35,991 nt of DNA. Origin: Candidatus Bathyarchaeota archaeon (GTDB lineage: Archaea; Thermoproteota; Bathyarchaeia; Bathyarchaeales; Bathyarchaeaceae). Below are positions 1-9,721 of the stretch, piece by piece; positions within the stretch are counted from its first letter, which is position 1; every line of letters starts with the position of its first letter. The stretch covers positions 1-35,991 of the forward strand of contig JAOUKN010000012.1 of assembly GCA_029882515.1 (NCBI GenBank). The letters are read 5' to 3'. A program made the translations under genes and the position numbers. The notes beneath the pieces are model-generated. The model was not told the origin of the DNA. It saw only the letters and a program-made list of their open reading frames with translations, and did no database searches.

Positions 1-158
1 CTGTTTCCATAGCTCATGGCCACCGTCAGCAAAACGATAGCAAACAGCGAAACAAGAGCCATAAAATTCGTCTGGAAAGGAAGAGAAGACCCTAAGAAGA
101 AGAGAAGAAGACCACAAAGCGTGACAATGCCGTACCGAGCGTATTTTCCCAAGTTCAT
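1..158 (-). CDS. partial hydrophobic (membrane) protein, N-terminal part, continues beyond window start
   Basis: Reverse-strand open frame from ATG at 158: MNLGKYARYGIVTLCGLLLFFLGSSLPFQTNFMALVSLFAIVLLTVAMSYGN, running off the left edge. Confidence 0.5.
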   Translation of the reverse strand, partial: MNLGKYARYGIVTLCGLLLFFLGSSLPFQTNFMALVSLFAIVLLTVAMSYGN

Positions 159-294
159 GTTGATCACGTGGTTTTTCAGTTAATCCATCATAATAAATGT
201 TATCTACCCTAGGATTCCAGCTTTTTACCCTCAATTTCATATAACGCATTCACATACTAAACAAACCGGCAAACAGAGTAGACGAGGGAATAAC

Positions 295-594
295 ATGCAT
301 ATCCACGAATTTCAAGAAATGATGCGACGAATCTATTTCCACAGGGACTCAAAGCGGGGAGCAAAAGGAACCTACGACTGGCTTAAAGACGAGGTTAACG
401 AGTTAGGAGACGCCATGAAAGAAAACAACGCCAAGGCATTAAAGGACGAATTCGCAGATGTTCTCGCATGGTTAGCCTCCCTAGCCAACGTATTAGAGAT
501 CAACCTCGAAAAAGCAACATTGACAAAATATGACGGCACATGCCCCAAATGCCAAAAGACAACATGTGGATGCACATTTTCGAAGCAACCATAA
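295..594 (+). CDS. MazG-like nucleotide pyrophosphohydrolase with C-terminal Cys cluster
   Basis: 99 aa; LKDEVNELGDAMKE...LKDEFADVLAWLASLAN resembles MazG EExxE/ExxD motifs; CPKCQKTTCGC tail. Confidence 0.8.
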   Translation: MHIHEFQEMMRRIYFHRDSKRGAKGTYDWLKDEVNELGDAMKENNAKALKDEFADVLAWLASLANVLEINLEKATLTKYDGTCPKCQKTTCGCTFSKQP

Positions 595-790
595 CAACGA
601 TGGACCCACTCTTATAAGCCCAATGACCAAGACTATCCCAAATGTGGCACGCCAACTGGAAAGAGACCAAGATCGAACGCAAACGCATAGACTAGTAGGA
701 AAAAAATTTTCACCCGTTTTAGCTCACCACAAAACTCTTAAGAAGACTCGAAGAAAAATACAAACTACCACAACATAGGAGAATGATATT

Positions 791-1120
791 TTGGTCTATT
801 GCACTAAATGCGGTGCCAAAAACGAAGAAGGCGCCGTAGTATGCGTCAAATGTGGAGCAAGCCTAGAGACAGTACCACGCGCTCGAAAACACGAACGCAA
901 ACGCGTAGAAGAAGAATGTTTTGGAATCCCGTACGGTGGTGCAATTGTAGGCTTAGCCATAGGCGCAGTAATCCTACTCTGGGGACTTATAATGCTCCTG
1001 CAACAACCAGGGATCGACGTGATCCCCTCAGGCGTGTCTGCCTGGCCCTTTGCAATCATAATCTTTGGAATCCTAATCATCATAGGCGCCTATTTCGGTC
1101 TCCGCCGCAGATATTACTAG
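791..1120 (+). CDS. zinc-ribbon membrane protein
   Basis: N-terminal CTKCGAKNEEGAVVCVKCGA zinc ribbon followed by two hydrophobic segments; TTG start with GGAGAA upstream. Confidence 0.7.
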   Translation: MVYCTKCGAKNEEGAVVCVKCGASLETVPRARKHERKRVEEECFGIPYGGAIVGLAIGAVILLWGLIMLLQQPGIDVIPSGVSAWPFAIIIFGILIIIGAYFGLRRRYY

Positions 1121-1836
1121 CTAAGCCCTTCTCTCATTTTTCGAAATTCACACACGGCCACATCACAAGTGTGACAAATCCTTTCGTGATCCCAATGCGA
1201 AATCGAGATTCGAGTAAACAGCCAGAAAACAATCAACGCAACCAAAAAAAGATCAGCAATTACGCTCTGTAGAAGGCCATCAATCCCGACTAGACCCCAA
1301 AATGCTCCCAAAACGAAACCGGCATTCAAAGAAAAGCGGACACCCCGCTGCCTCACCCGAAACTGAAACAAACCCAAGGCAACCGCCAAGAGCCCAGCCA
1401 AAACCATCAAAACATTGTTTTGTTCAACACGCCAACCAACGAAAAAATAGATAACGGTTCCAAAAAGAGCCAACAGTCCTCCCACGGTCAGTCCAGTGCA
1501 AGCGACACACAACCTTCTGTTTTCTATCTGGAATACATGCGGCGAAAAGTTTCCACAATGAGGATGATGCCCACCCAGTTCAGAGTCTCCATGAAAAGCA
1601 GGCCCTCTTTCTTTTCTGAAACTCAATACGTTTGTGCATTGCTTTGGAAAAAAAGCTGCAACGACCCCTAACACACAAATTAATCCGAAAACAGAACCAA
1701 CAATAGGTTTTCTCCAACCGAAATCTTCATGCAGAGAAGGTGGAAAAAACGCGAGCAGCATTGAGAGTAGGACGCCGAAAAGTGACATGTAAAGCAGAAA
1801 CATGAGGGGACGATTCTGGAGTATACTTTTCGACAT
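1117..1836 (-). CDS. polytopic membrane protein, DUF2085-like
   Basis: 239 aa; HHPHCGNFSPHVFQIENRRLCVACTGLTVGGLLAL resembles the CxRCxG pattern of DUF2085 proteins, several TM segments. Confidence 0.55.
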   Translation of the reverse strand: MSKSILQNRPLMFLLYMSLFGVLLSMLLAFFPPSLHEDFGWRKPIVGSVFGLICVLGVVAAFFPKQCTNVLSFRKERGPAFHGDSELGGHHPHCGNFSPHVFQIENRRLCVACTGLTVGGLLALFGTVIYFFVGWRVEQNNVLMVLAGLLAVALGLFQFRVRQRGVRFSLNAGFVLGAFWGLVGIDGLLQSVIADLFLVALIVFWLFTRISISHWDHERICHTCDVAVCEFRKMREGLS

Positions 1837-1848
1837 GGGAACCGCGAC

Positions 1849-3273
1849 TTAAAACAAGTTTCTGAATTGTTTTATGATGCCTCGGCCAGCCATATACCAG
1901 TAAATTCGTCTTTTCAATTCGTTTCTGGAAAATAATCCTTTGACTCGTCTCCCCCAAGAACCATAAAAACTTCGGTAGCACTTATAGAGTTCTTCCTGCA
2001 CATCTTCCCGTGATAACGTCTCCGTAGGCATTATAGCATGAGCCATGTCATAATGTGACCAATTGAAATCTTCAATCCATCCACTTCGCTTAGCTTCCTC
2101 AAAAATTTCTGTCCCAGGAAATGGTGTGAGAGCAGTAAATAATGCAAAATCCGGGTCCAACTCATTCACAAACTCTCTCAAATACGCAATTGACTCAGCT
2201 GTGTCTCTCCGCTCACCCATAATGAACATTGTATGGGCAAAAATATCATTCTCCTTCAACAGCCTCACAGCCTTCTTTGCACCTTCTGGAGTTATACCCT
2301 TCTTAAACCTCTCAAGAGTCGAATCTCTAGGACTCTCCACGCCAACCATTACCCAGTTAAGCCCAGCCTCCCGCATCTTAGGCAAAAGCTTTCTGTTTCT
2401 GACAACATCATCACATCTCCACTGCAAAAACCATGTCAAATCATCTCCTATTTTCCGCTGAAGAAGCTCAGAAGTAAGACTACTTGCCCGCTTGCCCGAG
2501 CCGAAATTATCATCTGTCAACCAAATAAATCTGCTTCCATAATTCTGATAGCAAAACTCCATCTCATCTGCAATTCGTCTAGGCGACTTCTGTCTCCACG
2601 TCCCGTGCCAGTGCCGCCATTGTGTACAGAAAGTACAGCGGTGTAAACATCCTCTTGAACCCTCGATTAATGCGTAAGGTGCTTTGCGACCAGCCATAGC
2701 GGCGAAGTGATATTTGTGCACAATATCCTTGACGAAATGGTATCCCGGATAGGGGAGATCATCCAGATTACCAATTAATGGTCTAGGGGGATTATGAAAG
2801 ATTCTTCCTTTATATCTGAAGGAGATGCCCTTTATTTCTGGAAGAGATGATCTCTTCTCGGCATTCCTAACAAGTTCTGCAAAAGTTTGTTCTCCCTCGC
2901 CCCGCACAATAACATCAATCTCAGGATATGTCTCAAGGCTTTCTTGGGCTGTTGCTGTAAAATGTTGACCTCCAGCGACTGTGAGGAAATTCGGATTTAC
3001 TCTTTTTGCAGTTTCCAACGTTCTAGCAACCACGTAGGTGTTGCAGGTGGCCAATGCGCTTGAAGCCACAACGTCAGGATTGAAGGATTGTATTCGCTTT
3101 TCCAGCTCTTCCCAATACAACTGCTGGGCATTACAATCCAACACCTCAATCTCAACATTCTTCACCTCTCTCTCAAGATAGGCCGCAAGCTGAATAATAC
3201 CATAGGGCGGTGGCAAATACTCGCCCATGACGAACCATACGTCCTTTGGCGGTTCAACAAACAAAACTTTCAT
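1849..3273 (-). CDS. B12-binding-domain radical SAM protein
   Basis: 474 aa; N-terminal cobalamin-binding-like domain, radical SAM CxxxCxxC (RGCLHRCTFCTQW). Confidence 0.88.
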   Translation of the reverse strand: MKVLFVEPPKDVWFVMGEYLPPPYGIIQLAAYLEREVKNVEIEVLDCNAQQLYWEELEKRIQSFNPDVVASSALATCNTYVVARTLETAKRVNPNFLTVAGGQHFTATAQESLETYPEIDVIVRGEGEQTFAELVRNAEKRSSLPEIKGISFRYKGRIFHNPPRPLIGNLDDLPYPGYHFVKDIVHKYHFAAMAGRKAPYALIEGSRGCLHRCTFCTQWRHWHGTWRQKSPRRIADEMEFCYQNYGSRFIWLTDDNFGSGKRASSLTSELLQRKIGDDLTWFLQWRCDDVVRNRKLLPKMREAGLNWVMVGVESPRDSTLERFKKGITPEGAKKAVRLLKENDIFAHTMFIMGERRDTAESIAYLREFVNELDPDFALFTALTPFPGTEIFEEAKRSGWIEDFNWSHYDMAHAIMPTETLSREDVQEELYKCYRSFYGSWGRRVKGLFSRNELKRRIYWYMAGRGIIKQFRNLF

Positions 3274-3380
3274 GCTGCACTTTCCTCAACGAATGGTTGT
3301 ATCACTTTCTTTTAAGAATGGTGATAGCAAACATTAAAAGAAGAAGAAAATATCTAAACATCTCAAGGAAGACACAAAAT

Positions 3381-3851
3381 ATGACTCAAGGACGACATTC
3401 AAAAGGTACAGATTGGCTTGGCATAGTCTCTCTAGGATTCTTCTTGATCGCCGTAGGCATAGTTTTCGTCGCCGCCCCAAATCTCATCGAGGAAATTGGA
3501 ACATTCGTTAGGGACTTCCATCTGGAAGCATACGCAAATATTAAATTGCCTGCCCCAAAAACCCCTCACCCAATAATCTATGACACCATCAAGAACTTTT
3601 GTTACATCTTTGGTGCATCACAAATCATCATTCTGATTCTCAGATTCGCGCTCAGAGACCTCTCGAGCAAAAAGGCAGAAACAGGCTCCGGAATAATCTT
3701 TTGGTTAGGAATGGGAGTCTTTGCAGACTTCGCAAACTCATTACTAGCCGAACCCACTCGCTGGTTTTCTCTCGTCAGTGGACTCATAATAATGGTAGGG
3801 CTCTTAATAATTTCAAGAATTCTCTTGAGAGAACTATTGCGCATGCTCTAG
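3381..3851 (+). CDS. hypothetical membrane protein
   Basis: ORF 3246..3851, likely start at internal ATG 3381 (MTQGRHSKG...); four hydrophobic segments. Confidence 0.55.
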   Translation: MTQGRHSKGTDWLGIVSLGFFLIAVGIVFVAAPNLIEEIGTFVRDFHLEAYANIKLPAPKTPHPIIYDTIKNFCYIFGASQIIILILRFALRDLSSKKAETGSGIIFWLGMGVFADFANSLLAEPTRWFSLVSGLIIMVGLLIISRILLRELLRML

Positions 3852-4123
3852 TATTCTTTCTGGCTTGTCAGTCTCTGCTGCCCAGCACCAGTCAAACTCC
3901 ATAAGAAGGGTCTAGTTCCCTTTCGCCCAATGATCTTTTCAGTCCACAGGAGACGGAGATGATGAAGAACCGCCGAGTAACTCAGCCCAATCTTCTCGGC
4001 AAGAACTCTTGCCGTAAATTCTTCGTTTTCAAGAAGCAACACTATTTTTGTCCTCGCAACCAAGCCTAAACGAACATTTCTGATCAAGGACAAAAAGGCC
4101 TTAGGGTGATAAGATTCCTTCAA
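3848..4123 (-). CDS. ArsR-like winged-helix transcriptional regulator
   Basis: 91 aa; ARTKIVLLLENEEFTARVLAEKIGLSYSAVLHHLRLLWTEKII wHTH pattern. Confidence 0.7.
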   Translation of the reverse strand: MKESYHPKAFLSLIRNVRLGLVARTKIVLLLENEEFTARVLAEKIGLSYSAVLHHLRLLWTEKIIGRKGTRPFLWSLTGAGQQRLTSQKEY

Positions 4124-4178
4124 GGTGCTTCCCTAAACAAACTTATTGCGGGCATAGAAAAAGGTTCTACTATTTCTG

Positions 4179-7100
4179 TTAGGCTATAAAATCTGAGAGA
4201 CTGATCTGCTTGGGTTTCTTACCCTCAAAGAGGGTATCTATTTCATCTTCGATTAGTGACAGACGCTGACTATAGTAGGTTGAAAGACCATATTTTTTCA
4301 CAAGTTGATACGCCGGTTCTAAGTATTTTTCAATACCACCACGATGGACAGTTAACATTAGTGTACCTCCACACTCTGGACACTTACCCTGAAGAGGTAG
4401 TCTTCTAAAACGTTTGTTACATTTCTTACACCGGAAGGTCTGAGTCGTAAAAGCACGAAGATTACCCACAATGTCACGAATAAAATGAGTAGTCAAAACC
4501 TTTCGAGCAACAATCTCCGCATCAACAGCCTCAATCTTCTCCGCCAAGAAAAGCTGACTATTCAACTTATCAGTCATACGCCGCAACTTCTTATATGCGC
4601 TCTCCTTGTTCCCCGAATTAATATTAGAAACGGGAATTGTATACCTAAAACCTTGAAACTGTGCCTCAGTGTTTAGCCTATCACCAATCAAGTCTATAAT
4701 CTCGTTAACTTCCTTGGGAGCCATTTCTTTCAGAGTTTTTTCGTAAAACTCCAGAGGGTAGATGCCGGACACATCAACTTCATGAGCTTGCCTCTGCACC
4801 TCGCTAGGGCTTATCAAAGAAATAATGAAAAGTGGGGCATCCATCATACCTCCAATCTGGGCTGGCAAATAAGACTTTGAAAAGTTTAGTAAAGGATCCA
4901 AAGCTAACATCAGCGCATCTTCATCTCCATCACAGTCTCTGCGTTTTGCGGAGTGCCAAATGGGATGGGCATAACAAACACTTAGGGTAGTGAACCCTAC
5001 GATTCTTCCAAGAATTCCCACAGAGGTGTGAGGTGCTAAGCCTATAGTGAGGTGCCCAACTAAATCATCAACTCCTTTTACGTTGTAATGTGGCGGAAGA
5101 TCATAGACCCTCTCAAGTAATTCATCTAAGAAGCTGGCTACACGCACAAAATATTCCGCACAGGCCAGCGGAATCACAACATCCTGCATCTTAAGCTCAC
5201 AAATCTGATCTGAAGCAGTTAGTGGCTTTCCACCGTAGTCAGAACCATAACCTAATTGCTGAAGCCTCTCTAAAGTCACACCTATTTCTTTCGGTTTAAA
5301 GTGTGTCAAAGGAGCATTCGTAGCGTCAAACCGAATTGTTCCATCCTTAAAAACAGACAAGTCATATCTTACACGCAAAATCCCCTTTTCAAGAATCTCG
5401 GCCGTTTTCGTTTCATTAATCAGTCCCTTCACACCTTTAACAAGTTCAGGCGGGGAATGTCTCAATTTCCTACAGGCTTCATCTACCACATCTTTAACGT
5501 TAACTGCTTGCTTCGCATAATCTCTAGAAGAAACTTTGCAGACTGGACAAAGATTCTCTTTAACAACTCTTCCACAACGGGGGCAAGACTTCTCTACCAC
5601 CGTGTCAACACCGCATCTAGGACACATTATCCTAAATGTCACTATCCCACACTGGGAGCACCTCCGCTTGATCAAATCAACTTCAATCACAGTCTTTCTT
5701 GCGGCGTCAATCACATTTCGGCGGGAACCACCAGCTAGCCCCACTGGGAAGAGCGTGTGAACGAGAGGCCTCATCTCTCTTCTCTTTGCCTTTTCTGGAC
5801 GTCCCATTCTGGAGCCAAGAAAAGTGCATATTTTTTCTCTAACAAGAACGCTACTAACATCCCTAATGTTTTCCAAAATGGATTTTTTCAGAGATATCCG
5901 TTTATTTGGTTTGTGGAACCCAAGGCAGAAAGCGAGGGCATGCGCGTCGTCATTTTCCAGTTTACAAATCTTTTCTTCATCAATTCTATGAGGTACGTAG
6001 AGTCTCTCAAGGATATCCTTAACAGCTTCATTTATTTTTCCAGTTATTTCACAAACGGCGCCGTTTTCCACTTGAACTTGGGAAGCTAAAAGCCAACGTC
6101 TTAATGACCGAAATTCTTCACACGAGATGTTAGACCACGCATATGTGAACAAAGGATGAAGAGGAACATCTAGGCTTCTAGCTATGGATATGGCCTCCTT
6201 CGCAGTCGGCTTGGTTCCATAAAGATCAGTTAAAATATCCTGTAGACGCGCTACAGAGATTTTTGCAGATTCGCCTACCCTTTCAATGTCTCCGCCAAAA
6301 CTCTTCTTAATAACCAACTGGAGGTCTTGGCACCACCATTCTTCAGTATATCCAGACGGAAGGAGAGGTTTATTATTGTACAGAAAATCGCCGAAGCTAA
6401 TGAGAATATCACCAAGAAACAGAATTTTGTCAATCCTGTTTCTTATTTGCTCAAAATCTTGAAGCGAAACCCGAACAACAGACCCATCTTTTAACCGAAC
6501 AATTGGAGGCTCTATAGTATCTACTGGAAGAACAATGCTTGCTTTTCCTGGACCTTGAATACGTAATTGAGTACCAGCAGCAAGAAAGTGCTGAAGTACT
6601 GCCATTGTTGCAGGATGCAAGCCTACTGCAGCAAGACCTGTGTTTCTAGACCGTCCATAGCGAAGTCTGAAGCCACCACGTCGTGAAGGAAACGAAAATA
6701 TCGGACGCCCAGCGATAACATCTTCCATAAACCCAGCTGTCTTTTTCTCTTCAATTTCTCGAATTCCACCAAGCCAGTCCCATCCCATAATCCCTAGTTT
6801 TTCTACAACAGTCCAAACTTTTGCAGAACGCCCCACCACCCCATCATTTACAACACGAAGAGCTCCACCTCTCACCCGATTGGTTTCGATGCGAGGTAGA
6901 TTACGGAAGGATGAAACTTCAACGCGATCAGTTTCTGTACCTGTAACTTCCACAGGAAGTGATTCAAGGGCTTTCCTCAACTCTTCGTCGAAAACGTGAT
7001 ATTGGAATCTAGCTACTGAACGTTCATACAATCTCACTTCTTCAATGAAACGGCCGATTTCCTCTTCCGTTGGCTTATAACGATCTAAGCCGAGAAGACG

Positions 7101-7583
7101 ACGCACAAAATCTCCTACAACGAGGGTCAATGGAGCATCTGTACCACCTGCCGCTCTTATAGGACCGGCAAAATAGATCGCTAGGTATTTTGTACTATCT
7201 TCATTAACTTTTATTGCCACTTTTGCCACGCCTTGTAAGGGGGCAACAGTGATGCCCTCAGTCAATATAGCAAGGGAGGTTCTTACGGCCTGTTCCGCTG
7301 CTTCACAAGCATCCAAGTGTCCAAACTTTCCATGGACTATTTCCTCGGCTATTTTAAATGCCAAGTCTTCCCGAGGCAATTTCCTACTAAGATCCCGTAT
7401 ACTTTCAGCAACTCCTGAGGGCCCAACAAGCCCTTCAACTAGCTCAGCCAAGTCCGTTGCTATTCTAATTTCAGGACTTACAGTTGGGTCTAATCTTTTT
7501 GCTCTTGCTTTTTTTGCTATGTTGTAAATGTTGTGTAAAGTCTTCTCTAAGTTGGACGTGTATTCTTGGTATTCTTTGCTCAT
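4179..7583 (-). CDS. polC: DNA polymerase II (PolD) large subunit DP2
   Basis: ORF 4179..7616, likely start MSKEYQEY at 7583; AKRRDCDGDEDALMLALDPLLNFSKSYLP catalytic motif, zinc-finger CxxC pairs, C-terminal PIP-like QISLSDFI; no intein visible. Confidence 0.97.
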   Translation of the reverse strand: MSKEYQEYTSNLEKTLHNIYNIAKKARAKRLDPTVSPEIRIATDLAELVEGLVGPSGVAESIRDLSRKLPREDLAFKIAEEIVHGKFGHLDACEAAEQAVRTSLAILTEGITVAPLQGVAKVAIKVNEDSTKYLAIYFAGPIRAAGGTDAPLTLVVGDFVRRLLGLDRYKPTEEEIGRFIEEVRLYERSVARFQYHVFDEELRKALESLPVEVTGTETDRVEVSSFRNLPRIETNRVRGGALRVVNDGVVGRSAKVWTVVEKLGIMGWDWLGGIREIEEKKTAGFMEDVIAGRPIFSFPSRRGGFRLRYGRSRNTGLAAVGLHPATMAVLQHFLAAGTQLRIQGPGKASIVLPVDTIEPPIVRLKDGSVVRVSLQDFEQIRNRIDKILFLGDILISFGDFLYNNKPLLPSGYTEEWWCQDLQLVIKKSFGGDIERVGESAKISVARLQDILTDLYGTKPTAKEAISIARSLDVPLHPLFTYAWSNISCEEFRSLRRWLLASQVQVENGAVCEITGKINEAVKDILERLYVPHRIDEEKICKLENDDAHALAFCLGFHKPNKRISLKKSILENIRDVSSVLVREKICTFLGSRMGRPEKAKRREMRPLVHTLFPVGLAGGSRRNVIDAARKTVIEVDLIKRRCSQCGIVTFRIMCPRCGVDTVVEKSCPRCGRVVKENLCPVCKVSSRDYAKQAVNVKDVVDEACRKLRHSPPELVKGVKGLINETKTAEILEKGILRVRYDLSVFKDGTIRFDATNAPLTHFKPKEIGVTLERLQQLGYGSDYGGKPLTASDQICELKMQDVVIPLACAEYFVRVASFLDELLERVYDLPPHYNVKGVDDLVGHLTIGLAPHTSVGILGRIVGFTTLSVCYAHPIWHSAKRRDCDGDEDALMLALDPLLNFSKSYLPAQIGGMMDAPLFIISLISPSEVQRQAHEVDVSGIYPLEFYEKTLKEMAPKEVNEIIDLIGDRLNTEAQFQGFRYTIPVSNINSGNKESAYKKLRRMTDKLNSQLFLAEKIEAVDAEIVARKVLTTHFIRDIVGNLRAFTTQTFRCKKCNKRFRRLPLQGKCPECGGTLMLTVHRGGIEKYLEPAYQLVKKYGLSTYYSQRLSLIEDEIDTLFEGKKPKQISLSDFIA

Positions 7584-7705
7584 TATAAGGTTCAATCTTC
7601 TTCCACTGTTAGTCATTCACAAGTTTATTATTGAGTTTTCCAACACAAAACAGTCAAAACATCGAGAGTCGTTTGGATTATTCTACGTACATATACACGC
7701 GCATT

Positions 7706-8452
7706 TTACCTGCTCGTTATTTGCCCTATCAGTTCCCTAAGTTTAGGTTTTGCTGAAGCTCGTTCAGTCACTGTGCCCGTCACAATGATGCCGGCACCTG
7801 CTTCAACCAGTTGTTTGACTTGTTTCTTGGTATTAATTCCTCCTCCGACGATTAAAGGAACACTGAGAAAATCTTTTACCATCTTTATCATGTTGTTTGG
7901 AACTGGCTGTTTAGCGCCAGAGCCAGCCTCTAAGTATACAAACCGCATACCTAAGTATTGAGCCGCTAACGCGTGTGCAGCTGCCAACTCTGGTTTGTTA
8001 TACGGGATTGGGCAGACTCGACCTACAACTCCAACTGCGCCACCTTCTCCAACAACTATGTACCCCAATGGAATGGCCTCCAGACCAAACTTTCTGATTA
8101 AGGGGGCGCCTAAGACTTGGGCTCCGAATATGAAGTAGGGATCAGAGGAATTGAGAAGGGACATAAACCATATAGCGTCAGCGTATCTACTGATGCCACT
8201 TACATTGTTTGGGAAAAGAATGATTGGAATCTTCACAGTTCTTTTTATCGCCTTTATGACACGATCTAGATGGTTAGTTAAGACGAATGTGGATCCACCT
8301 ATCATGATGGCTGTTGTTCCACAAGACTCAGCATCATGGGCTACGGCAGATGCCGATTGAGGAGTCACCTTCTCTGGATCGATAAGAGTGATATGGATGG
8401 ATCCCTCTTCCAGAATCTTGTCTTTTAGATACTTTTCTACATTATTGACCAT
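7706..8452 (-). CDS. geranylgeranylglyceryl phosphate synthase
   Basis: 248 aa; HITLIDPEK, YLEAGSGA, PLIVGGGI, GAGIIVTGT motifs of GGGPS/PcrB family. Confidence 0.93.
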   Translation of the reverse strand: MVNNVEKYLKDKILEEGSIHITLIDPEKVTPQSASAVAHDAESCGTTAIMIGGSTFVLTNHLDRVIKAIKRTVKIPIILFPNNVSGISRYADAIWFMSLLNSSDPYFIFGAQVLGAPLIRKFGLEAIPLGYIVVGEGGAVGVVGRVCPIPYNKPELAAAHALAAQYLGMRFVYLEAGSGAKQPVPNNMIKMVKDFLSVPLIVGGGINTKKQVKQLVEAGAGIIVTGTVTERASAKPKLRELIGQITSR

Positions 8453-8464
8453 CTATATCTCATC

Positions 8465-8710
8465 CTAGGTAGCTGGACGAGAATAGAACTTATCAGTGAA
8501 ATGGCAGTATACATCAATTTCCTTCAGCGCTGGCTTGATAGACAATTCTTGGGTCAGGCCACAACTTCCGCACCGCACAGTTGCATGCTCATGATCTTTA
8601 GATATTTCAACTCTAATCGCTTCCTTTCCGCACTGAGGACAAAGGAAAACCTTCGGCAGCTTTTTCTTAGGAATACGAACTGCCTTTCTGCGTCTTCTGC
8701 CCATATTCAA
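8465..8710 (-). CDS. Elf1-like zinc-ribbon transcription elongation factor
   Basis: 81 aa; MGRRRRK...[15 protein letters not shown]...VRCGSCGL, Elf1 family. Confidence 0.85.
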   Translation of the reverse strand: MNMGRRRRKAVRIPKKKLPKVFLCPQCGKEAIRVEISKDHEHATVRCGSCGLTQELSIKPALKEIDVYCHFTDKFYSRPAT

Positions 8711-8859
8711 ACTCCTCTAGTAACTATCTGGAACAATATCACGGAATTCGCCAAATGCTCAGTACTCCCTAATTGCTTAAATATTTGTCTAAGTTTCAAC
8801 ACAGACATGAAACACCCCAGCTATAAAAAAGCGTATAGTAGTTGGATCACGTGATCACA

Positions 8860-9702
8860 ATGGAATTGAAGGACTCTGTCTTAAAATTAGATTCATCATC
8901 CGTAGAAGCGAAGATTAAACGTTTCGTAAAAGACTATGTAGAGAAATGTGGAACCAAAGGTGTTGTTTTAACAGTGTCAGGCGGAGTGGATAGTTGCACA
9001 ACAGCCGCCCTCGCCGCACTATCCTTAGGTGGAAAGAAAGTGTTAGGGCTTATGTTGCCTGAAGAAGAAACCTTCAATGCAACTGACATCAATCACGCAA
9101 GATTAGTGGCGAAGAAATTCAGCTTCACCCTTAAAACCATTGATATTTCACAAACTCTCAAAGCATGTCTCAGCTCCATTCCGATTTATGATAAGAATGA
9201 CAAAATTAGCAAAGGCAATCTAAAAGCAAGAATTAGAATGGTCTACCTCTACTATTATGCCAACAGACTTGGAAGGATAGTATGCGGTAGCTCTGACAAG
9301 TCAGAAACCATGATGGGCTATTTCACGAAATGGGGAGACGCTGCAGCTGACATTGCTCCTCTTATGGACCTATATAAAACTCAGGTTAGACAATTGGCTA
9401 CACACATCGGTCTTCCTCCAGAAATCGCAAAAAAACCTTCAACTCCAGCTCTTTGGCCGGGTCAACTCGCAGAAAAAGAACTAGGCGTCAAATATGAAAC
9501 ATTAGACTTGATCCTATATGGTCTGGAACACTTCATGACAACTGAAGAAATTTGCGGTCAACTAGACGTTCCCACTCAACTAGTCAATGACATAAAGACA
9601 AGGTGGCTAATCATGGAACACAAAAGACGCCCCCCATTAACAACAAAACTTGGGTACAGAACGATAGGAGCAGATTTTAGACTCCCATATACAACATATT
9701 AA
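8860..9702 (+). CDS. nadE: NAD+ synthetase
   Basis: SGGVDS PP-loop, VCGSSDKSETMMGYFTKWGDAAADIAPL; ATG at 8860 more likely than 8842. Confidence 0.95.
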   Translation: MELKDSVLKLDSSSVEAKIKRFVKDYVEKCGTKGVVLTVSGGVDSCTTAALAALSLGGKKVLGLMLPEEETFNATDINHARLVAKKFSFTLKTIDISQTLKACLSSIPIYDKNDKISKGNLKARIRMVYLYYYANRLGRIVCGSSDKSETMMGYFTKWGDAAADIAPLMDLYKTQVRQLATHIGLPPEIAKKPSTPALWPGQLAEKELGVKYETLDLILYGLEHFMTTEEICGQLDVPTQLVNDIKTRWLIMEHKRRPPLTTKLGYRTIGADFRLPYTTY

Positions 9703-9721
9703 GATTGAAGGAGAAAACAAG

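Noticed and set aside
4179-7583. Possible intein in PolD DP2
   Set aside because: The DCDGDEDA catalytic block reads continuously and total length (~1134 aa) is normal for an intein-free DP2.
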